Shown in pieces: positions 12,493 to 23,599 of a stretch of DNA of 64,000 nucleotides. Each line of letters begins with the position of its first letter. Position 1 is the stretch's first letter. Origin of the DNA: Beta vulgaris subsp. vulgaris (lineage: Eukaryota > Streptophyta > Magnoliopsida > Caryophyllales > Amaranthaceae); contig NC_079206.1 in assembly GCF_026745355.1 (NCBI RefSeq), positions 24,473,937-24,537,936 on the forward strand, written 5' to 3'. The position numbers and the translations under genes were made by a program. The notes under the pieces were generated by a model that had not been told where the DNA came from, did not search any database, and worked only from the letters and a program-made list of their open reading frames with translations.

Positions 12493-12846
12493 GGCTATGT
12501 TCAGTTCACCTTATTTTTGCTTATTTCAGATCTAATCATATCAGATCAGATAATATAAGATCAGAAAAAATAAGATCAGATCAGTTCAGATCATGCTTAT
12601 ATTTAAAAATTATTATTACTATTAAATATCTTTCATTATATATTAGTAAAAAATATAATACTTGAATATTAATAAAGTACTCATTGAGACGAATCAAACA
12701 AGACCCCAGATGACTATATTTTTTTCTTATATATTGAGAAAAATCTAAAAGATAAGATCTTGTAATCAGATCAAATCAGAAAAAATAAGTTCAAATCAGA
12801 TCAGATAAGTTCAGATCAGAAAAATTCAGATGAACTAAACATAGCC
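12493..12846. mobile_element. Tourist-like MITE
   Basis: The left end is GGCTATGTTCAGTTCA and the reverse complement of the right end is GGCTATGTTTAGTTCA, flanked by TTA on the left and TAA on the right. The interior is full of GATCAGATCAGATAA-type repeats and has no ORF. Length (354 bp), GGC ends and a TWA-like flank suggest PIF/Harbinger-type Tourist, but the flanks are not identical. Confidence 0.6.
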
Positions 12847-13438
12847 TAAGTCCTCCTAATGGTCAATTATGTGTTTAGTCCGTTTGCATTCATGCAAATT
12901 AATGATTGTTGTTGGGGTCATTTTTTCTAAAACGAATCTTACCTAATTCAAACATAGAATCAATCTTTTCATACATTCCATGATGCCTTGCTTCCCTGTC
13001 ACCACCGCAGCCACGCGCCACCACCAACCTGCCAGCATCCAAATGCACCACCGCCACCCGCCAACCATGCTGCATCCATCTCCCTCCTCTTACTAATCCT
13101 CTTCATTAAAAGTTAAGGGTATGTGTACATACCTTCTCTTAATTAGTTTATGTTTTAACTAAGTTAACTAATTAAAATAAACTTAGTGTAGATTATAGTT
13201 GAAGTAGTTACTTAATTACTGTCTATTCATTGCTAAATGGATACACTAATTGAACTACAAATAGATAATATGATTATCTTCATGGGTAATTGTTAGTAAC
13301 TAAAATGTTTGAATTATTGCACTTTATTCTAGTTTGAAGTAAACTAAGTCTATTTACAATGATGATGAACTTATAATGCAACTTATAATATTGATTTAAC
13401 ATTGCCTTAATTAATTTATAATTATCATGTATTGACCA
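12847..13438. other. Intergenic DNA, no gene seen
   Basis: Mostly A/T-rich. A short CCACC-rich patch at about 12,990-13,085 could be a gene or element scrap, but no frame holds. Nothing else recognisable. Confidence 0.5.
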
Positions 13439-13440
13439 TA

Positions 13441-15378
13441 CTAAGTGTACAAGTGTGGGAATAATTGTGTGTTAACCTGTTGTAGGTTAACCTGGCATTC
13501 AATATATATAGTATCAAAACTTACCACACAATTATTTTCTTGACACAACTTGTTAACTGATAATAAATTATGTTTTAAAGTAGGGACATGACAGACAGAT
13601 GATAAACGGAGGGGACGACTTGCAGTTTTTAAAATTAAATTTCCAGTACTTTTAATGGGGAGTAAGGTACCATTACCAACTACAACAGAACTAGACCCAG
13701 TATAAGGAGTTATAATAGAGAACGTACCATCCTGAGAAGTCATGTGGGATACAGCTCCCGAATCCAGGTACCAGACAGAGTCATTAGTTTCACCACCAAC
13801 AGACAGTGCAGCTAAGGCTCGAGTGACACTTGCTGAGGAGGAGGGGACAAAGTTATGATTGAAACGCTGGGGACAGTAGGCAGCTTGGTGACCTGGAAAC
13901 CAACACAAACCACATGTATCGGAAGTAGGGGTAGAGGTAACATTGTTACTATTCGATGAATTACTCCCTGCAGACGACAAATTATGAGCAATATAATCTA
14001 TGCAAGGCATACGATAGGATGACAAGTTAGAAAATTTACTTATACCATTTGAGCGTCCCCGATTACCAGTGTTATTGTTTCCTCCAGAACCACGATTATT
14101 ATTGTTTCCTCCATTCCCACCAATATTAGCCCGAGCATTGTTGCCCCCACGATTATTATGACCACCTTTGTTTCTGTTATTCCTTCCCCAATTTCGCCCT
14201 CCAGAATTAGTCTGAGAGGAGGAATTTGAACCAGTACCAGTAGCTTTAACGGCAAGTAAGGTATGATGAGATGATGGATCAGATGCATCCTTAGAGTTTA
14301 TCAATCGCTGTTCATGTAGTAGCAACTTGGGACGCAAATCATCAAAACTAATGGGGAACGGATAATGCAAGAGGGTAATAACTATATGATCATACTCAAA
14401 ATCACGATCTAGGCCAAAAAGAGTATACTGCACTAAATCCTGGTTCGACACAGGACACTGAATAGCAGCAAGAGAATCAGCAATCATCTTAATTTCCCGT
14501 AAATACCCATCCATTGTCTGAGAAGCAGTCTTTTTAATCCGAGTTAAACGTCCCTTTAATTCCATAGATCTGGCCATACTAGCATGCATAAATCTAGTTT
14601 GTAAACGAGTCCAAATTTCCACAGAGGTAGATAAATCATGCATATCGACAAAAACATCCCTAGACAGTGTGGCAAAAATCCATGATTTTATTTGTTGATC
14701 CACACGCAAATATTCATAGAACTGATTATTAGGAATAAAGACACCATGTGCATCAAGAACAGTTACAGGGGGAATCATAGCAGAACCATCAACCTTACCA
14801 AGCAGATTATGGGAAAGTAATAAACAAGTAATTTGAGTTTTCCATAATAAATAATCTTCAGGAGAAGAAAGAGTAATCGTTACCAAATTACTAAGATTAG
14901 GGGCCGAAATCTGTGGAAGACCGAATGAAGGCGGTGCATTGGCATGGTATGGGTGGCCGGAATATGCTGTCGCCGGCGATGAAGGGATGCCTGCCGGTTG
15001 CACAGCGCCAGTGATAGTGGTCGACTGGGGAACCGAGAATCCGGGAGGAAAACGTGAGTGGACACGTGAAGAAGATGTAGGGCTCGACATCTGTACGTGG
15101 GCGGTCGACGTGGTGGCGGGACCAGACGGAGACCAGCCGTGGACAGTCATCGGCGGAACGTGGCCGGAGGGGTCGCGTAGGGGCGACGGAGGTGGGCCGG
15201 CAGCAAACAACGACTGCGAAATAAAAGATGCAGCGTGTTGCTGCTGGACGACGGAGGCGCCTGGAGGCGCGACGGCAGTGGCGGTCGCCGACGGGGGCGT
15301 CGGGGCGACGGCAGTGGTTGTCGGAAGAAGCTGCGTGGTGGCAGCAGAGGCAGCGGATTGGTGGAGATGATAATCCAT
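13441..15378 (-). CDS. Copia gag-protease protein, open frame of 645 codons
   Basis: The frame starts at the ATG at 15,378, 120 bp inside the PBS. Residues 1-165 are alanine/proline/threonine-rich. A Copia gag domain follows (LVTITLSSPEDYLLWKTQI, then the retrotransposon capsid-type block ending near residue 370). Next comes a glycine/asparagine/arginine-rich nucleic-acid-binding stretch, a zinc knuckle CGLCWFPGHQAAYC (CX2CX4HX4C), and the protease motif VWYLDSGAVSHMTSQ with catalytic DSG. After NKLCQENNCVVSF the frame crosses a deletion and uses LTR sequence for its last 20 or so residues and stop codon. It has no integrase or polymerase, so it could only supply or compete for particle proteins. 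The frame is free of stops over nearly 2 kb, so the copy is either young or retained. No RNA evidence is available here. Confidence 0.75.
   Translation of the reverse strand: MDYHLHQSAASAATTQLLPTTTAVAPTPPSATATAVAPPGASVVQQQHAASFISQSLFAAGPPPSPLRDPSGHVPPMTVHGWSPSGPATTSTAHVQMSSPTSSSRVHSRFPPGFSVPQSTTITGAVQPAGIPSSPATAYSGHPYHANAPPSFGLPQISAPNLSNLVTITLSSPEDYLLWKTQITCLLLSHNLLGKVDGSAMIPPVTVLDAHGVFIPNNQFYEYLRVDQQIKSWIFATLSRDVFVDMHDLSTSVEIWTRLQTRFMHASMARSMELKGRLTRIKKTASQTMDGYLREIKMIADSLAAIQCPVSNQDLVQYTLFGLDRDFEYDHIVITLLHYPFPISFDDLRPKLLLHEQRLINSKDASDPSSHHTLLAVKATGTGSNSSSQTNSGGRNWGRNNRNKGGHNNRGGNNARANIGGNGGNNNNRGSGGNNNTGNRGRSNGISKFSNLSSYRMPCIDYIAHNLSSAGSNSSNSNNVTSTPTSDTCGLCWFPGHQAAYCPQRFNHNFVPSSSASVTRALAALSVGGETNDSVWYLDSGAVSHMTSQDGTFSIITPYTGSSSVVVGNGTLLPIKSTGNLILKTASRPLRLSSVCHVPTLKHNLLSVNKLCQENNCVVSFDTIYIECQVNLQQVNTQLFPHLYT
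13446..13511 (-). repeat. Partial 3' LTR of the compact Copia element
   Basis: Its 66 bases match the beginning (plus strand) of the right LTR at 15,511 with few changes, then abruptly become protease coding sequence. Only the last third of the LTR in element orientation is retained. Confidence 0.7.
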
Positions 15379-15497
15379 AGCCAGGAGCTTGTTTTAGAAA
15401 AAAAACGTGTTGTAGGTGTTGGCGTGAAACAAACGCTGGAAAAAAAAACGTGCTTTATTTGTTTTTTTTTTTGTGTTTTTCTGTTAGAAAAACCTAG

Positions 15498-15510
15498 GCT
15501 CTTGATACCA
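15498..15510 (-). other. Primer binding site of the compact Copia element
   Basis: The minus strand reads TGGTATCAAGAGC directly after the LTR end ...TGTACA, a one-base-longer variant of the initiator tRNA-Met complement used by Copia elements. Confidence 0.75.
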
Positions 15511-15680
15511 TGTACAAGTATGAGAATAATTGTGTGTTAACCTGTTGTAGGTTAACCTGGCATTCAATATATATAGTGTTTATATTACAGACCTATGACT
15601 AGTAAAGTACCATTCTACCCTTTACAATATAATATTATCCCTTTACATATAATATTATCCAATACTAAGTATGATAAACA
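15511..15680 (-). repeat. 5' LTR of the compact Copia element (short, about 170 bp)
   Basis: Begins TGTACAAGT next to the PBS and is taken to end at AAACA before TACTAAG. The inner palindromic word GGTTAACCTACAACAGGTTAAC is present in both LTR copies. Confidence 0.6.
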
Positions 15681-15846
15681 TACTAAGTGTGACAATAATC
15701 TTGGACTAGTATGACCAACTTATTCTAACTAACTTATACTAAACACTAACTATTGACCTTATCATAACTTCTGCTTACATGACTTCTAACTCCTAACTTC
15801 TAACTTATAATTACTAACTAGTTAATATAATGTTATTACTTATAGG

Positions 15847-16100
15847 TCTTATAATAATATAATTTACAATTATAAAATGGTAAGTAATAATAAAGTTGTT
15901 GTTTCACTTCTAATTTAATGGGTAATCATAACTCATAAGTGATAACCTTAAATATTATGATAACATGAATTACAATTGTATATAAAATGATTTGTAATGA
16001 TAATGTTGTTGCTATTTCACTTTAATTAACTTAATTTGTAAATCACCAAGTCATAACTCATAAGTGATAACTTTAAATGGTAGGTTATGAAATTGATAAT
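15847..16100. repeat. Imperfect ~115 bp tandem duplication
   Basis: The words TTACAATT, AATGGTAAGTAATAATAAAG/AATGATTTGTAATGATAATG and CATAACTCATAAGTGATAAC recur in the same order at about 15,850-15,955 and 15,970-16,075. Noncoding. Confidence 0.6.
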
Positions 16101-16397
16101 AACATATAAATACATTCACTTATAACTTTTCCTTTGGCTGAGATTGACTTATGGATATTATGACTCCTTTCGAGGACAATGACACTATGGATTTGGACTT
16201 AAACATTCTATGACTTGTACTGACATTCTAACTCACTGGCATTTTCTTATCCGTTATTCATAAGATCTCTTATTTTCAATTTATAATTAATAACTAAAAC
16301 TCTACTTAGGTACTAAAGTAAATGAATATTTATACTCTCATTATTTAAATTCTTGGTTAGATTAAATGAAGGGATATTACAAGCCTCCCCGAGTATT
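16101..16397 (-). repeat. Possible 3' LTR start with polypurine tract
   Basis: On the minus strand a purine-rich ACTCGGGGAGGCT (16,383-16,395) is followed directly by TGTAATATCCC, which looks like a polypurine tract and LTR start of a chromovirus- or Gypsy-type element. I found no matching partner LTR, so this stays tentative. Confidence 0.3.
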
Positions 16398-17376
16398 CAA
16401 GGTTATCAATCAGTAATCGAGGTAACATCTATTTCTAACACCCACGATCCCCTTTGAAATGTGTTTATGAAATTATATTCAAAATTATTATTAAAGGTTT
16501 GTGTGATATGATTCTTTATATGGATTGTGGGGTACATAAATTGTTTATGAATGGATTTTTCATACATGTTTACTTATATTATAAGCTTATGAGTTATCGA
16601 TACTCAAGTATAATTCATGAAAGACATAAGGCTTATGCCGATGAATGCTAAACAAACAAAACATGATAAATGAAGGTGAAAGAGGTTCTAGCAGTATAAT
16701 GTTACACTTACTATCTACTTTTCGGTCATGCACGTACCTCCGCACCCACCGTACACCTAACAAGGGAGTTGGGCTCCTTGAGGGGTACCGCATGTCATTT
16801 TACCAATTTGTTTTGGTACAAACAGTGTATCCAATAAGAAAGCTGGGCTCCTTGAGGATCATCGCATGGTGGGAGACGTCCAGCAAGTCTATACTAGCCA
16901 ATTACCATGTTAAAATATGAGAAGATAATGGGATGCCACTTATGATTGTTTATTTGGCTATTATTTCATTATGGTTTTGTAACATGTTTTACTATATTCT
17001 CTTCTCCCAATTTGCAAATAAAATGAATTGAAATGAATTTACGTCGTTAGGGTAGTAGAAGTGACTATGATCGACTACGTTATAATTATGATAACTATGT
17101 TGGTTGTATAATCTAACTTATTATCACTAGAACATGAACTCTTTTAAGCTCGGTTTAACTATAACTATGTACTTATCTATACTTAATTAGTTTAAGCTAT
17201 ATATTTTAGTTGCTTATGAGTTTCAATGATTATAACATGCTTAGCTTAATGAAAGAATGTTTGTCTTGTATTTTTCTGAACAGAAAGTACGTCAGTAGCG
17301 AACGACCATCTAAGTTCCGCAGCTAATAATGGATTAATTAACTTAAATATGATGATTAGTTGTCAGGGTGTTACAA
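16398..17376. other. Noncoding debris of old LTR elements
   Basis: No gene. The word GGGCTCCTTGAGG is repeated at 16,771 and 16,845. The stretch ends in GGGTGTTACA, which resembles an LTR end, directly against the coding remnant at 17,386. It probably holds a truncated LTR. Confidence 0.35.
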
Positions 17377-17385
17377 CCGCCAAAC

Positions 17386-17733
17386 TCAAGGAGAAAGAGC
17401 AGGTTTTGGAAGATACGAAGAAAGCAGTTGTTGAAGAGTATCGTAATTCAAGGTGACTTCGTCAACTACTATATGGTTTAACGTCTTGTTGGGGCCTGGG
17501 CGACCACCATGCTGTGTTATGAGGGAGATACCCGAGGTTAACTAGAATCTTATCGAGAGGGCTTTTGATGCTGACAAGCACAATGGTCCTTTGTCGGCTT
17601 AGACCAAACTAGTTGCTGAGCTGCATGTGCGCAATGCTTACCCTCGTTGTGATATGGATGTTGATGAAGAGGATGATGCCCACTCCAAGGTTGATCAGAT
17701 GGTTTCTGATGATGTCGCTGTTGATGGCAAGTA
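17386..17733 (+). pseudogene. Remnant of coiled-coil ORF, antisense to Tat-type Gypsy pol
   Basis: Three consecutive frames read AKLKEKEQVLEDTKKAVVEE, then RLVGAWATTMLCYEGD, then TKLVAELHVRNAYPRCDMDV followed by an acidic end and a stop. The composition (coiled coil, then acidic tail) resembles the C terminus of the 'putative gypsy type transposon' proteins, encoded by an extra antisense ORF between integrase and the 3' LTR in Tat-lineage elements. The Tat pol at 31.9-34.7 kb is on the opposite strand and was separated from this piece by the Athila insertion, which fits. Several stops and shifts make it a pseudogene. The family call is inference. Confidence 0.4.
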
Positions 17734-18018
17734 GGAGTTTTGGCGGCTTTCACCCATTTCATCTGTTTCTTCAAATGACTTATAATCAAACTTTTTTTTG
17801 TTAAAATGTTATTGCTTTTTATGAACACAAGTTGATGCTTTGTCATATGGAACATTGCTTGTATTTTTGCTGTTTTAATGGGTTGTAATGCTTTTTGCCT
17901 AAGATTGATCGTTTTTCGGTGTGTGCAGACAAGTAGAGGATTATATCTTTCTTCATCTTCTTTTGTCTGGGTTATATTTTAGCATTGTTTCTTATTTTCT
18001 TAGCACTCCTATACTCAT

Positions 18019-19631
18019 TGATAAGAGGTTTTTAGTGTATCGTTAAGACACCAAAAATCACTTTCCAAACAATATTTCTAAATCCTAACAAGCAATTACT
18101 AAAAAAATAGTAAGGGCAAGTCAAGCGTCGATCCACAGGGAAAATAGGATTAATCAAAGTCTATCAAGTCCAAATTACCTAGTTGAATGGTATTTGAGGG
18201 TTTGAAATGGTTTGGGAACAATTATGACTAGCTAAAAAATAGAACTAGCAAATAACAAGAGTTTAAATATCAAATAGGAAGACACTAGAGTTAAGGTTAC
18301 TAGTATGAATAAGAATGAACATTGATTGTTGATGCGATTGTGAAGAAATGGAGACGATCATGCAAGGTTTAGTTTCCCTCTAAAATACTCGAGTCCTTTT
18401 TCGAATGGTCCTCAAGAATAATCACTTAATCAATCAACTATTAAATCCTCTCTCGAGTGGTCTTTATTAGTCAATTGATTAAAAGATTCAAAAAATTCAA
18501 AAAATCCCTAATAAAGGATCCCCTTAATTTCTACCCAATATCTTGGTCTAGAAATTAAGTTGATTCTTGGGGATGATAAAAGAGTTCAAAATTCGATTCA
18601 AGAATATTTGAATTCAAAATACCAAAGTATAAATGTGATCAATATCTATCCTAAGGTTTCAAAACACCAAGATCAATGCATAACTTTCTTTAGAACATCA
18701 CAATCTCATCAACAAAACATCTAAAACCCTAATTCATACTTTCACCCTAACCCTAAATATGGAACTACTCACTAATTATGGATTCTAAGCAATTAAACAA
18801 AAAATCTATGACTAATCTAAGGCTAAACATGATTAAAAGATAATTAAACTAATAGAAATCACAATTATAAGAATATGAGAATGAAGATCTAAAATAAACT
18901 AAAAGCAAGAACAAACACTAAGAGAATGAAATAAAAACTCAAATACCTCAATTCAATCAAAACTCAAGTGTTTTCTCTCTAGCATAAACCCTAAAATACT
19001 ATCTAAAAAAACTAGAATAAAAGCGTCAGTTTTTCTAAAAATAAATCGTCGTTTAATGAAGCCACAAGCTTCATTTTCCGGAAATGACGGGTGCGGGCGC
19101 ACCATGATGAGGTGCGGGCGCACCAATATCAGGTGTGGGCGCACCTAACTCGTCTGCCTCAAACTGAAATGTTTCGACAGATCGTACGGGCGCACCACAC
19201 ACAGGTGGGGGCGCACCTTATGCTTGGTGCGGGCGCACCGATGTGTTCTGTAATGTGCCTCTAAAACCGCTGAAGGTGCAAGCGCACCAGTGGCATGTGC
19301 AGGCGCACCATTGTGTGCGAGGTCCCACAAGCGCACCTAAAGCTTCCTCGATGTCTCTTGCTCTTCCCCTTAAGTCATATCTTGTAATACTCGGTCCCAA
19401 AAAGGGTCATACCTGCAATAAAAACACGAGAAAACTTGGTGAAAGCATATGTACTAGAAATTCGATCAAAATAGATCGAAAATCTAGAAAATGTCACTAT
19501 GATCAAGTATGACCAAGTGAATGAAATAGAAGGGGAAAGTGAGAAGAAAGAGGGAAAAAAGGAGAATAAGGGGGACCAGAATAAGCCAAAAGGAGGTCAT
19601 AATATAAAGTGCGTTAGAAACACACTTATCA
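18019..19631 (-). repeat. Athila 3' LTR
   Basis: 1,613 bp, closely similar to the LTR at 29,778-31,505. It carries about nine versions of the dyad GGTGCGGGCGCACC at 19,090-19,337. It lacks a block of about 80 bp that the other LTR has near 30,690-30,770. Confidence 0.92.
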
Positions 19632-19648
19632 AACTCCCCCAAGCTTAG
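19632..19648 (-). other. Athila polypurine tract
   Basis: The minus strand reads AAGCTTGGGGGAGTT immediately before the 3' LTR start TGATAAGTG. This is the plus-strand primer site of Gypsy elements. Confidence 0.8.
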
Positions 19649-21289
19649 CGTTTTGCTTGTCCTCAAGTAAATCAAGAGTGAGAAGGAAGGAAAGAAGAGG
19701 AAAAAGAGAGTAAAAAGAAGAGGAAATCATGCAACACACTAACCTATATGCTCTAAATGCAAGGTTATAAACATGACATGCAAGCTAAATGAGTTCATAA
19801 CAAGATTAAGGAGACCAACCAAACACAAGAGGGAAGATGAATAGGAAGCAAAAGAGTGACTTTAAGGACTCAATCCACCGATCAACCGAGTCTTTTTGAA
19901 AAAAGTGTTTCCAAGAGTGATTTCTCACTCTTCTCCACTTCCAAGTCCCAGGTTTGACTCCTCCCTAGGGATGCTCAACCATAATTGCTCGCCTCTACCA
20001 CATTTTGATGACCCTCATCATGACTTGCACAAAATATCGCCCGCCACTACTAAATCGACCAAGTCCAATCTAGAAGTCAAAAGGGGCTTTGTTAAGGTTG
20101 TAACGGGGCTAGGATAGGGGTGTGGATTATAATTTAGGAATGTAGTGCAAAAAGGGTAAGCGGAGTGCAACTAGGGGCAAATATTACCCAAGCTAGTCCT
20201 AACACCAATCTCAATTCAAATCCTCACACATAATCTTGCTTTTCAGTTTGACTTTTGTCACCTTTTGAACCCGTTCACTTTTTGAATGTTTAGCAATTTT
20301 CTCAAAAATTTGCTCTTTTTTCTTTCCCTTTTAAATGAAATTCAAATGAAACACAAAGAGCTTCCATTTTTTTTTCTTTTGCCTTTTCTCTCGCGATTTT
20401 CTTTAGCTTTTTTAATCAAACTTGCATTGCATATTAAATCGCTTTCAACAAAGACCCAATATCAAAATAACTCAACTCGACACAAACTAGACATGTACTC
20501 CACTTTGGGGAAAGTTTGGCCATGACTTATTATGCGGGTTAAGCAAAAATAGGATAGAAAGGCTCAGATGGGTTGAGAAGCGGATAATTATGCCCGTATA
20601 AAAGCTTTTGGCTTTGTAGCTCCTATTACTAGCAAAAGAAACGCCCTGAGTCATTCTTCTAAATGCTCGGTCTTATGCAATCTTGGGGAGCTAAAATGCA
20701 AGTCACAAGTTAGGCGATCAATTGTGAGGGTTGTGAATGAGTCTTACGAGGTTCTTGGCCCTCCTTAGGGATTCGTCACATAAGGGGCGAAGCAATCCAT
20801 TCATCAAACTCGCCTAATTTCAATGAGACTCTACCAAAAGTTATCGTTCTTAAGAGACGCTGAAAATCACAATAGGGCTTCCAAAATCATCAAGTCTAAT
20901 GTAGGGAAGGTCTTCCAATCAAGTTATGAACAAAGTTAGCCACAAATCATGCAAGCAACCAAGCTATCCTAAATGCAGAAAAATAAAAAGAAAAAAAAAA
21001 GAAAAGGAAAATGTTTTTTGTTTTTTTTTTTTTTATGTGCAAAGCAAAACAAAACTACCAAAAAAAACTACAAAGAACACGTTGTACAGGTGAAAGAGAA
21101 GAAAAAAGGGGTGGAGGAAGTAAAAACCAACAAACAGGATCAATCACCGAGTGACACCGAAAACCAATAAAACCCCTAAATCGCTAACCACCGATGACCC
21201 CAAACTCCGAAGATATAAACATACATGCAAAGCCCCCAAGCTTAAGCGAAACTTCGCGCTCGGAGTTGCAGAAGGAGGGAGGGGAGGTG
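19649..21289 (-). other. Athila 3' untranslated region
   Basis: No convincing frame. It includes A/T runs near 20,980-21,035 and long noncoding sequence, as is usual between the env-like ORF and the 3' LTR of Athila elements. Confidence 0.6.
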
Positions 21290-22917
21290 GGTCATGAAAA
21301 ACACCTAATAGTTCCCACCATCACCCCCATCGGGAGGGGTTTAGGAGGGAAATACCCACCGGAGTACCCATTAGGGAAGTAAGACGGGTAATGGGGATAG
21401 GGACGGAAAGAAGGCTCCTCAAAAGGCCCTTCTCGAGGTTCGAAGGAAGGAGGATAGTGGGGATGGTTAGGGAAAGGAGGCTCGTGTCCGGAATGGACAT
21501 TGGCGAGGTGAGTGCACCAAGCCATCTTAGACAGATGATCAAGGTCGGTGCGGATACCGGCACGGGTAGCAGTAATGGCGCGGTGATTGGCCTCCTGAGA
21601 GGCCTGCATTTTGGGCTATGGCCGCCATGACGGAGCCCATATCGAAAGACTGAGAGGAGGAAGGTTCGACCACCACACTCTCAGGAATGCGGTGGTCAGG
21701 CCTTGGACCTCTCGGAGCTCGTGGAATGCCCTCCACAGGGGTGGACTGAATGAAAGTCCGATCAAGGACATCCTGAGGGGCGATATGGGAAAGGGGAACC
21801 CGCCAACGGTTTTCACATTTAGGGGGGGGTTCCAAATGAACTCGGTGTTCATATAACAATAAGGTCGCCCCCCTACGAGCCAAATGCAGTTTGGCTTCAT
21901 GTAATGACGCGAAAATTTCATCTGATGCAGGTTCGCACCATCCAATTGGTTGGACTGACCAACAGAAGGCACGCTAACTTCCAAACGAGCCAGGTCCTCG
22001 TCCAACCCGAGGTAAGACGCTATCCGGGTGATCATTCCACCACAAACGATCTCCCTAGATACCGTAGTACCCCCCCCCCCCCCTGAATCTGTTGCAGTCG
22101 ATTAAGGGAGAGAGCGGCAAAATTACTTCGGGCTCTATGGTGGGCCCCGTCAGTGGCCAACCAAAGAACCAGCAACTCTTCCTTCCTCAACTATCGGACT
22201 TCCTGTTTAGGAAAGATGGTATAAACCAACATCCTATGGAAGTAACGGAGAGCGATATGGATGATCTCCGATGCTTTGGACGAGTTCGTCCGAAACAGAG
22301 TCGTGCCGTTGGTGATCTTTGCCCACCATTCTCGTTCGTTGTACCCCCTGTCAAATAGTGCCTAAAGGGGCATCACAAGGGGCACTAGAATCCATCCCAA
22401 AGGCTTCACAGAATTCGTCGAAAGAGAGTGTTCTAACTTGATTAAAAAGACGACATTGAATAGTTAGAACACCCGTGTCCACTTCCCTGCTTATGTTCAA
22501 CGTACTCAAGAATTCAAGAGGAAGCTGATCATAAGTAGGTTCGCGGACGGTGAGGAAGTTCGATAGCCCTAGCTTATCTGCCATCTCCCTTATCATCGAT
22601 TCGATGTTAAGGTTAACACAGGTAATGTAGTCATAAAACTTCGTGGGACGAAGTGTGTGCTCGGAAAGCCGCGTGAAGATTTGCTTATGAGCCGCATTGA
22701 GAAACTTCACAGGATAAAGGGGTGGGGGATTAGAGCTAGAAGAGGGTCCTTGTGAGGAGGACCCTATCTTAGCTCGCTTAGACCAAGAAGATGATCCCTC
22801 ACCACTGCTTCTTCCCATGGTGGTAAAAAAAAGGTTTTGTTTTTCAAAAGAGGAAGGATAAGTGACGGTCTGTTGCGACGACACAAAACAAAACTGACTC
22901 TCCACACAAAGAAGCAT
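21290..22917 (-). pseudogene. Athila env-like ORF (ATHILA ORF-1 type), frame-shifted
   Basis: The first frame (22,917-22,351) has an ATG at 22,818 (MGRSSGEGSSSWSKRAKIGS) as a likely true start, a serine-rich basic N terminus, then ATHILA-family wording such as LGLSNFLTVREPTYDQLPLE and LSFDEFCEAFGM. Coding continues in other frames at 22,035-21,616 and 21,883-21,292 with a proline-rich C terminus. A run of 14 Cs at 22,070-22,083 (Gs on the coding strand) lies near one frame change. The position between integrase and 3' LTR is where Athila elements carry an env-like ORF. No transmembrane segment is evident, and function in plants is unproven. Confidence 0.7.
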
Positions 22918-23599
22918 ACAAAAAATAAAATCAAAGGGAAAGAAAAACTAATCCTAAAATCTACCAGCTAACAATCCCACAATCAATAGCAATCAAGTTG
23001 CTAACAAGCAAGAACTAGAGTTACTCCAACCTTTTCAACACTCACAAGGTGTCTTAAAACACAAATTCACCAAACTAACCACAATTTATGCAAAATTCTC
23101 AACAACACTTATCAATTCATGCAATGTATTTCACAAAAATTCAGAATATCATGAAATTAGCACAAAGAACATGAAATCTCACTTGTTCATCACAATATCA
23201 AGCACAAAAGTGAGCAAACTTCATGAATAATCAAAAATTAAATGAAAAAACAAGCATGCAATCAAAAAGAAAACACACTAGAAGTCCAAATAACAAGATT
23301 ATAAATGAAAAACAAGGGTTAGAAGAAGAGTTCCCAACATGGAGATGAAAATCCCCAAATTTGAACCCTAGAAATCAAGACCTTGCCATTTCCCCAAATT
23401 TTGTGCTCTTGAGTGTTGTAAAGATGTAATTGATGAAAATTCCGGTGAGAAAATGGTCGGAAGTTGCCGGAAAATAAGTGTGGTGGCCGGATCTAGAGAG
23501 GATAAAGAGAGAGAAAGTGAGTGAGGGTTGGAGTTCGAAACTATGAGAGGATTGAGGAGGGAGAGCCGAAAAAAAAAAGAATGAAAATCGTGAATTTTA
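22918..23599 (-). other. Athila leader of env-like ORF
   Basis: A/T-rich, no protein frame of note. It probably forms the spacer and intron region used to express the env-like ORF from a spliced transcript, which is known for related elements but cannot be shown here. Confidence 0.4.

Larger units (their letters stand above)
13446..15680 (-). mobile_element. Compact Copia derivative with gag-protease only
   Basis: A 66 bp direct repeat beginning TGTACAAGT occurs at 13,446 and 15,511. The right copy is the LTR of about 170 bp next to a PBS, and the left copy keeps only the part of the LTR nearest its 3' end. Between them lies one long gag-protease frame. Integrase, RT, RNase H and the start of the second LTR are missing, as by one deletion. 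TACTAAG occurs just left of the left LTR fragment and just right of position 15,680, a possible target duplication longer than the usual 5 bp, so the outer boundary may be off by a few bases. Confidence 0.7.

Noticed and set aside
14939..15540. Plus-strand ORFs of 143 and 101 codons
   Set aside because: They are the complement of the biased alanine/proline-rich N terminus of the Copia gag frame.
18721..18760. Telomere-like CCCTAA repeats
   Set aside because: Only two or three scattered CCCTAA words within an LTR, with the same at about 30,478-30,510 in the other LTR.
18953..19400. ORFs with repeated V-R-P-H residues (also 23,541-23,967 and 30,768-30,980)
   Set aside because: These are translations of the GGTGCGGGCGCACC dyad array, in LTR or noncoding sequence.
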